In this document: piece after piece, positions 1-4,135 of the stretch
Layout of the letters: every line of letters begins with the position of its first letter
Numbering within the stretch: position 1 is the first letter of the stretch
Assembly (NCBI GenBank): GCA_945876515.1
Contig: CAMCPF010000213.1
Location: 1-5,806 of the forward strand
Direction of reading: 5' to 3'
DNA: 5,806 bases
From: Candidatus Kuenenia stuttgartensis
GTDB taxonomy: Bacteria > Planctomycetota > Planctomycetia > Pirellulales > UBA1268
Translations under genes and position numbers: made by a program
Notes under the pieces: generated by a model
The model's database searches: none
What the model saw: the letters and a program-made list of their open reading frames with translations, nothing else
What the model was told of the DNA's origin: nothing

Positions 1-785
1 TCGTGGCCGCTGACTGGGCCGACGGCGACAGCTTCCGCGTGAAGCTGCCCGCCGGCGAGGAGGTCACCGTGCGGCTCTACGGGGCCGACTGCCTCGAGCA
101 CCACGTGGCGGACGAGACCGATGCCCGCCGGCTCCGCAGCCAGCGCCGCTACTTCGGGATCACGCGGGTGAAGCCCGAGGCCGCGGCCGCGATCGAGTTT
201 GCCAAGGAACTCGGGCGGCAGGCTTCCGAGGAGACCCAGGCCTTCCTCGACCGGCCGTTCACGATTCACACGAGCTTCGCCGACGCCCGCGGCGACGCCC
301 GCTTCGCCCGGGTCTACGCCTTCGTGGAGGACGCCGACGGCCGCGACCTGGCGGCCCACCTCGTCGCCAAGGGGCTGGCCCGGGCCTTCGGCGTCAGCCG
401 CAGCACGCTCGCCGACGAATCCGCCGATGACTACCGGGAGATGCTCGCCGACCTGGAGCTCCGGGCCGCCGCCGCAGGCGCCGGCATCTGGGCCCATACC
501 GACTGGGACTCGCTCCCGGTTGAGCGGCAACTGGAGCGGGACGAGGAGCGGGAGCTCGAGGTGGCGCTCGGCAAGGGCGAAGTGCCGGCCGGCTTCACCG
601 TTGAGATCAACTCGGCGCCCCGCAGCGAACTCACGCGACTGCCGGGGATCGGCGAGACCCTGGCCAACCGGATCATCGAAAAACGGCCTTACGCCCGCCT
701 CACCGATCTGCTCGAGGTGGAGGGCATCGGGCCCGCCACCTACCGACGGCTCAAGCCCCTATTGCGGCTCGAAGCGGCGAAATAG
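1..785 (+). CDS. Thermonuclease-like (SNase) protein with C-terminal ComEA-type helix-hairpin-helix, 5'-truncated
   Basis: Partial gene: the frame is open from the left edge to TAG at 783-785. The first complete codon in frame is GTG at 3, but it is more likely an internal Val, because the conserved nuclease core begins at once with no room for the usual first strand or an export signal. Numbering from that codon, residues 5-165 match the staphylococcal nuclease fold. The motif DGD is at 7-9, VRLYGADCLE at 23-32, and the segment ending in GIW at 161-163. The residues equivalent to catalytic D21, R35, D40, E43 and R87 appear to be kept as D9, R24, D29, E32 and R100; the usual Thr after D40 is Cys30. 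A charged linker (about 171-195) leads to two helix-hairpin-helix units, LPGIG at 213-217 and VEGIG at 239-243, as in ComEA. Known for the families: SNase domains cleave phosphodiester bonds and ComEA-type HhH binds DNA without sequence preference. Inferred: a DNA nuclease with its own DNA tether. Cellular location cannot be judged without the N-terminus. Confidence 0.88.
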   Translation, partial: VAADWADGDSFRVKLPAGEEVTVRLYGADCLEHHVADETDARRLRSQRRYFGITRVKPEAAAAIEFAKELGRQASEETQAFLDRPFTIHTSFADARGDARFARVYAFVEDADGRDLAAHLVAKGLARAFGVSRSTLADESADDYREMLADLELRAAAAGAGIWAHTDWDSLPVERQLERDEERELEVALGKGEVPAGFTVEINSAPRSELTRLPGIGETLANRIIEKRPYARLTDLLEVEGIGPATYRRLKPLLRLEAAK

Positions 786-794
786 CCGCGGCCG

Positions 795-1469
795 TCACTT
801 GCCGGCGGACTCACCCTCCGGCCGGATCCGCAGATTGCGAAACCGGATCAGGTGGCCGTGGTTCTGCAGGCAGACATTGCCCGAAAGCGGCTTGTCGCGG
901 GTTTCGGCGAGCGAGGTCTGGTCGAAGTCCTGGATCGTGCGGCCGTTGAGCACCACGCGGATCCGGGGGCCAATGCAGCTGATCTCCAGCTCGTTCCACT
1001 CGCCGGCCGGCCGCATCGCGTTCTCCGCGGGGGCCACGTAGCGATAGAGCGAGCCGCTCGAGTGCTCCGTGGGAGGCTTGCCCGCGTCGTCGAGCAGTTG
1101 AATCTCGTAGCAGGCGCAGGAGGGCCGCGTGTTCTGCGGGTCGGCCAGGTCGATCGGCCCGGTCCGCAGGCCCACGCCGGAGTTGCAGCCGCGGGCCATC
1201 AGAAACTCCACGTGAAGCGTGAAGTCGGCGAACGTCTCCCGGTCGTACCGCAGGAAACTCCACCGCTTGCCTTGGCAGACGATCTCGCCGTCCTTGACGC
1301 TCCAGACCGGCCGACCGTCGGGATGCGTGAGCCCCTCGGGCGGCCCCTCCATCACCCAGCCGTCGAAGTCACGGCCGTTGAAAAGCTCCCGAAACCCCGC
1401 TGCGTCGTCCGCACAGGCGACCGCCATCCAGCCGCCCAGCACCGCCACCACGATCGCCCGCCGAATCAT
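795..1469 (-). CDS. Exported DUF1080 / 3-keto-disaccharide hydrolase family protein
   Basis: 224 residues, ATG at 1469 to TGA at 795-797. Residues 1-20 form a signal peptide with the hydrophobic stretch AIVVAVLGGWMAVA. It ends in AVAC at 16-19, which either precedes a signal peptidase I site (ACA/DD) or is a weak lipobox with Cys19 as the lipidated residue. The remainder is one DUF1080 (PF06439) domain. Its landmarks are FRELFNGRDFDGW at 26-38, WSVKDGEIVCQG at 56-67, the strand ending SGVGLR at 97-102, YEIQLLDD at 121-128, GEWNELEI at 156-163, and the closing LQNHGHLIRFRNLRIRP at 201-217. The length is that of a single-domain member, with no PVC-type cytochrome or LamG add-on. Some family members act on 3-keto-glucosides; others are uncharacterised, so the substrate here is unknown. 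The ATG lies inside the stop of the upstream beta-solenoid gene, implying coupled translation. It converges on the nuclease gene with a 9-bp gap. Confidence 0.9.
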   Translation of the reverse strand: MIRRAIVVAVLGGWMAVACADDAAGFRELFNGRDFDGWVMEGPPEGLTHPDGRPVWSVKDGEIVCQGKRWSFLRYDRETFADFTLHVEFLMARGCNSGVGLRTGPIDLADPQNTRPSCACYEIQLLDDAGKPPTEHSSGSLYRYVAPAENAMRPAGEWNELEISCIGPRIRVVLNGRTIQDFDQTSLAETRDKPLSGNVCLQNHGHLIRFRNLRIRPEGESAGK

Positions 1470-3895
1470 GTTCGCCTTCGAAACCTGCGTGCGGCGGCGA
1501 TGCCGAGGCCACCCGCGATCAGCCCCACGAGCGTCGCCGGCTCTGGCACCACCACAAGGTTCACCTGACCCACGGTTCCCGTATCAACCTCGAACGACAG
1601 CCCGGAGGTGAGCGAGGGAGCCGAGCCGATCGTGAGCCCGTTCCCGCTGAGGCTACCGGAGTAGTTGATCAGTCGCCAGATCGCGCCCTGCGACACGGTC
1701 GAAAAGTCGCCGATCCCCGTCACGTTCAGCACACCGCCGAGCGCCAGATCGGTGACACCGGCCACAAGGTCGTTGATCCCGCCGCCCACCGTCTGGTCGG
1801 CGGCGTTGAGCTCGTAGGCCAGGATCGACGTGTCGGCCAAGGCCAGCGTGTTGGTGATCGTGAGCGTGCCGGGGCTCGTGCCGGGAGCCAGAATCCCGCC
1901 GCCGAGGATGCTCGTGGCCCCGCCGATCGAGCCCGAGCCGCCGAGCGTCGCCCCGCTCTGCACGCTCACCACGCCGCCGGCGAGGCTGCCAGTGATCGCA
2001 AGCGTGCCCGCCCCGACCGTGGTGGTGCCGGTGTAGGTGTTGGCGCCCGAAAAGGTCTGCGTACCTGCGCCCCCCTTGATGATCGAGATGGCCCGCGATC
2101 CGTCCTGAATGACGCCGCCGTAGGCCTGGCTCGAGGAGCTGGTGAGCGTGAAGGCGACATCCGCCGCCCCGTTGTTGGTGACGATGCCATGTGCACCGCC
2201 GGCCAAACCTCTCAGGAGGCCGCTCGTAACGTCGAAGCCATTCAGGTCAAGACGGCCGTACTGGCCGAATACGACATTGCCAGCGCCAAGCGCCGTCGTG
2301 CTGCCAGCCAGGAGCGTGAGGACGTTCGTGCCGCTGGTGGGGTTAATCGTCATGTCCCCGGTGAACGTATTATTGCCGCCGAGGGTCAGCGAGCCTCCGG
2401 CTGACGTGTTGTTGTAGTTGAACTGAACCATGCCGGCCCCCGAAATCGGCGCGTCGAAGGTGAGGGTCACGTTACCCCCTTGACGGAACCGCAGTTCCGC
2501 TCCGCTGCTGATGGCCACGCTGTGTCCAACGCCGGTCGAGGCCCCTCCTGTGCTCGCGTTGCCTATCTGCGCAATTCCCTGCAAAATCTGGAGTTGTCCG
2601 GTGTAGGTATCGCTGCCGGTGAGAAGAAGGGTACCGGCCCCCTGCTTCACGACACTGGTGGAGCCACCGCTACCATCACCAATCGTTCCCAAACGAAGCG
2701 TACCTGTGCCGGTGGTCGCGGTGATGGACCGGGCGCCGCTGCCAGTAAAGGCTACGGTGGAGTTGAGCCAGAGCGTGCCCGTGGAGGAACTGGTGTTGAT
2801 CTCGGCCCCATTGGCCCCGACCGTGAACCCACGGTTGGTGGTGACTCCCGCGCCAGTGTATTGGAGCGTGCCGCCGTCGATGACGAGATTCGAGGCTGTG
2901 CTCGAGGCTTGGCCGATCCCGCTGGCACTCCCGCCGTTTGCGAGCAATCCGGTGCTGAGCACTCCGCCGGTGATCTGCGTGACACCCGTGTAGGTGTTCG
3001 TTCCCGAGAGCGTGAGCGAACCGGCGCCGGAGTGGGTCAGCCCTACGGTGCCGCCGATGATTCCTGCATCGGTGGTGGTCTGGCCACCCGTGACCGAGAG
3101 CACCGAGGTGCCGTTGACCAGACTATTCGCATTGCCGCCGCCGAGGGCCTCGATCGAAGCGGTCGTGCCGACCGTGATCGTCGCGGCGGTCCCGACCGCG
3201 TTGGTGAAGTTCACCAGACCGCTGGCCGGCAGGGCGGTATTCGAATTGGCATTCCAAGTGCCCTCCCGCATGTCCAAGCCACCCGTGAAGGTGATCTTGA
3301 GGCTATCCGACCCAGAGAAAGCAATGGTACCGGCCCCGGTCTTCGTCAGCTTTAATCCAGAGGTGTTTTGACTGATCCGGGAGTTATTGAAGGTCACGGT
3401 TTTGCCCGCAGCAATCTCCAGTTCACCGTTCACCCGCAGCCGAAAATCAGCTTTGGTGAAGGTGACAGCTGAACTCGCGTTCGATGTGATTTGAATGAGG
3501 GGCTGACCAGTTCCACCATACAAGTTTTGAACCGGTGGAGTTGAGTTGCCGCTGTTCAAGACCGTGGCAACGGAGGGCCCATCCAAACTGATCGAAGCCA
3601 TATTGGCATTGTTCTGAAGCGTGATCGTTGGGACGGTGCCCCCATTGTTGAGCACGACGTCGTCGGCCGATGTGGGCACGCTGGCCGGACTCCAGTTCGA
3701 CGCGGTGCTCCAGTTCGACGCAAGGGTGCTCGTCCACGTGATGGCGGCGGCGTGTCCGAACTCAGCAACGCCGATCGCCGCCAGCGCGACCGCCACGCTG
3801 GCGGTCAACCGCCACGAGCGGAGCACCCGCCGCAGGCTCGCCTCAGCCGAGATCCGCCGCTGCGGTCGACGTGGTGCTGAAGATGAACGTGCCAT
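1466..3895 (-). CDS. PEP-CTERM sorted, autotransporter-associated beta-strand repeat protein
   Basis: 809 residues from ATG at 3893-3895 to TGA at 1466-1468. The frame stays open upstream to an ATG at 4162, but the inner start is preferred. It has GGAGGG six bases upstream and is followed by an Arg-rich n-region (nine Arg in residues 3-29), a hydrophobic core at 30-46 and an Ala cleavage site near 49-51. The upstream extension would cross the start of the divergent gene. After the signal comes an N-terminal segment with ASNWSTASNWS, then a low-complexity Gly/Ser/Thr/Asn-rich beta-solenoid. About five units resemble the autotransporter-associated repeat (TIGR02601 type, GAGTLxLSGxNTYTG), near 183-198, 286-316, 415-445, 502-528 and 605-636. 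A closing module contains GATLGGSGSIGG and LAPGTSPGTLTI (about 647-683). Residues 783-809 are a PEP-CTERM signal: VPEPATL, a hydrophobic helix, then RRFRRRT. I see no cysteine and only seven lysines. No beta-barrel translocator follows, so it is not a type V autotransporter. Inferred: Sec-exported, exosortase-processed extracellular or matrix protein. Ligand unknown. Confidence 0.9.
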   Translation of the reverse strand: MARSSSAPRRPQRRISAEASLRRVLRSWRLTASVAVALAAIGVAEFGHAAAITWTSTLASNWSTASNWSPASVPTSADDVVLNNGGTVPTITLQNNANMASISLDGPSVATVLNSGNSTPPVQNLYGGTGQPLIQITSNASSAVTFTKADFRLRVNGELEIAAGKTVTFNNSRISQNTSGLKLTKTGAGTIAFSGSDSLKITFTGGLDMREGTWNANSNTALPASGLVNFTNAVGTAATITVGTTASIEALGGGNANSLVNGTSVLSVTGGQTTTDAGIIGGTVGLTHSGAGSLTLSGTNTYTGVTQITGGVLSTGLLANGGSASGIGQASSTASNLVIDGGTLQYTGAGVTTNRGFTVGANGAEINTSSSTGTLWLNSTVAFTGSGARSITATTGTGTLRLGTIGDGSGGSTSVVKQGAGTLLLTGSDTYTGQLQILQGIAQIGNASTGGASTGVGHSVAISSGAELRFRQGGNVTLTFDAPISGAGMVQFNYNNTSAGGSLTLGGNNTFTGDMTINPTSGTNVLTLLAGSTTALGAGNVVFGQYGRLDLNGFDVTSGLLRGLAGGAHGIVTNNGAADVAFTLTSSSSQAYGGVIQDGSRAISIIKGGAGTQTFSGANTYTGTTTVGAGTLAITGSLAGGVVSVQSGATLGGSGSIGGATSILGGGILAPGTSPGTLTITNTLALADTSILAYELNAADQTVGGGINDLVAGVTDLALGGVLNVTGIGDFSTVSQGAIWRLINYSGSLSGNGLTIGSAPSLTSGLSFEVDTGTVGQVNLVVVPEPATLVGLIAGGLGIAAARRFRRRT
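1469..1549 (-). other. PEP-CTERM sorting signal coding segment
   Basis: The last 27 codons of the beta-solenoid gene encode the three-part signal: VPEPATL, a Gly/Ala/Leu/Ile transmembrane-like helix, and the basic tail ARRFRRRT. In characterised systems such tails are recognised and cut by an exosortase (EpsH/Xrt family). No exosortase gene lies in the window, so the processing enzyme must be elsewhere in the genome. Confidence 0.88.
1475..1479 (-). promoter_or_regulatory. Ribosome binding site for the DUF1080 gene, inside the upstream coding region
   Basis: Reads GAAGG on the minus strand, five bases before the ATG at 1469. It sits within the Arg-tail codons of the PEP-CTERM gene. With the ATGA stop/start overlap it supports this start and re-initiation by ribosomes finishing the upstream gene. 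Confidence 0.6.
1988..2083 (-). repeat. Autotransporter-associated beta-strand repeat unit (C-terminal copy)
   Basis: Encodes residues about 605-636, with GAGTQTFSGANTYTGTTT at its core, the closest match to the repeat consensus in this protein. At DNA level it shares GTGTAGGTGTT (plus-strand reading, from 2031) with the copy at 2948-3040. Confidence 0.8.
2312..2392 (-). repeat. Autotransporter-associated beta-strand repeat unit (divergent copy)
   Basis: Encodes residues about 502-528, with SLTLGGNNTFTGDMTI in place of the usual LTLSGANTYTGGTTV. The preceding Lys-Gly-Ala-Gly part has degenerated. Confidence 0.6.
2561..2653 (-). repeat. Autotransporter-associated beta-strand repeat unit
   Basis: Encodes residues about 415-445, with VVKQGAGTLLLTGSDTYTG at its start. 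The plus-strand signature GTGTAGGT is at 2601-2608. Confidence 0.75.
2948..3040 (-). repeat. Autotransporter-associated beta-strand repeat unit
   Basis: Encodes residues about 286-316, with SGAGSLTLSGTNTYTGVT at its core and GGVLSTG at the end. The plus-strand signature GTGTAGGTGTT is at 2988-2998. Confidence 0.78.
3302..3349 (-). repeat. Partial autotransporter-associated beta-strand repeat unit (N-terminal copy)
   Basis: Encodes residues about 183-198, LTKTGAGTIAFSGSDS. It has the first half of the unit but lacks the TYTG turn. Confidence 0.6.
3690..3721 (-). repeat. Short in-frame tandem repeat, 18-bp period
   Basis: The 14-mer CTCCAGTTCGACGC (plus-strand reading) occurs at 3690-3703 and again, identically, at 3708-3721. 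The 18-bp period keeps the frame and encodes ASNWST followed by ASNWSP close to the mature N-terminus of the PEP-CTERM protein. Confidence 0.85.
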
Positions 3896-3901
3896 GGGAA
3901 A

Positions 3902-3907
3902 CCCTCC
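3902..3907 (-). promoter_or_regulatory. Strong ribosome binding site for the PEP-CTERM gene
   Basis: Minus strand reads GGAGGG with a 6-base spacer to the ATG at 3893-3895. This near-ideal Shine-Dalgarno decides the start at 3895 rather than the in-frame ATG 267 bases upstream. Confidence 0.8.
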
Positions 3908-4011
3908 GCCTCGTGACCGACGGCCACCGGCGTTGTTGGTACGGAACTCACGCCCGCCCAGCCTTCCGGCGACCACAATCCAACGGTATCGCAAGCCTGC
4001 GTCCCGGGCCA

Positions 4012-4027
4012 TATACGCATGCTTATA
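4012..4027. promoter_or_regulatory. Imperfect palindrome, candidate operator or divergent promoter core
   Basis: TATAC-GCATGC-TTATA: a perfect GCATGC core flanked by TATA on both sides, with one mismatched pair in 16 bp. It coincides with the lowest-GC spot of the intergenic region. Function is inferred from position and symmetry only. Confidence 0.35.
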
Positions 4028-4040
4028 GATCGATGCTGAA

Positions 4041-4074
4041 TGTGAGCGCACCCGACGCCGCGTTGTGATCGCAC
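4041..4074. promoter_or_regulatory. Tandem 11-mer direct repeat, candidate regulator binding site
   Basis: TGTGAGCGCAC at 4041-4051 and TGTGATCGCAC at 4064-4074 differ at one base and start 23 bp apart, roughly two helical turns. Each has GTG and CAC ends four bases apart, and TGTGA resembles a CRP/FNR-type half-site. No regulator gene is visible to support a specific family. Confidence 0.4.
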
Positions 4075-4085
4075 GCCTGTCGTGC
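4071..4085. other. Short hairpin upstream of the propeller gene
   Basis: GCACG, loop CCTGT, CGTGC: a perfect 5-bp stem. It overlaps the second copy of the tandem 11-mer. It could be part of the propeller-gene leader RNA or simply an inverted repeat for protein binding. Confidence 0.35.
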
Positions 4086-4100
4086 CAGACTGCGGTTGCC

Positions 4101-4118
4101 CGGGGACCTTGCTCCCCG
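4101..4118. other. GC hairpin 17 bases before the propeller start codon
   Basis: CGGGGA, six-base loop CCTTGC, TCCCCG: a perfect 6-bp stem with no following T-run, so it is not an intrinsic terminator on the plus strand. If transcribed it would be the closest structure to the weak ribosome site of the propeller gene. Confidence 0.4.
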
Positions 4119-4135
4119 ACGCCCAGGCACTTCTC

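Larger units (their letters stand above)
3896..4135. promoter_or_regulatory. Divergent intergenic control region
   Basis: These 240 bp separate the start codons of the minus-strand PEP-CTERM operon and the plus-strand propeller gene, so promoters for both are expected here. The most AT-rich spot (4011-4030) contains TATAAG on the minus strand (4022-4027) and TATAGA on the plus strand (4024-4029), each a plausible -10 element. I find no convincing -35 at 17 bp for either. The region also carries an imperfect palindrome, a tandem 11-mer and two GC hairpins, listed separately. Promoter placement is inference, and these phyla often depart from the sigma-70 consensus. Confidence 0.6.

Noticed and set aside
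774..825. Stems at the convergent junction as intrinsic terminators.
   Set aside because: Neither is followed by a T-tract on either strand, and both lie largely in coding sequence. They are noted as structure only.
852..1568. A 238-codon open frame on the plus strand.
   Set aside because: Antisense to the DUF1080 gene and the end of the PEP-CTERM gene. The minus-strand product has clear family motifs; this one has none.
1988..3040. Recurring GTGTAGGT motifs as a possible CRISPR or mobile repeat.
   Set aside because: The copies (2031, 2601, 2988) are irregularly spaced, in frame, and encode the TYTG turn of protein repeats.
2480..3355. A 291-codon open frame on the plus strand.
   Set aside because: Antisense to the repeat region of the PEP-CTERM gene. 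Its product is low-complexity Gly/Arg/Ala with no signal, domain or ribosome site.
4101..4118. Hairpin as a terminator for an upstream plus-strand transcript.
   Set aside because: No gene on the plus strand precedes it after 785, and no T-run follows it.
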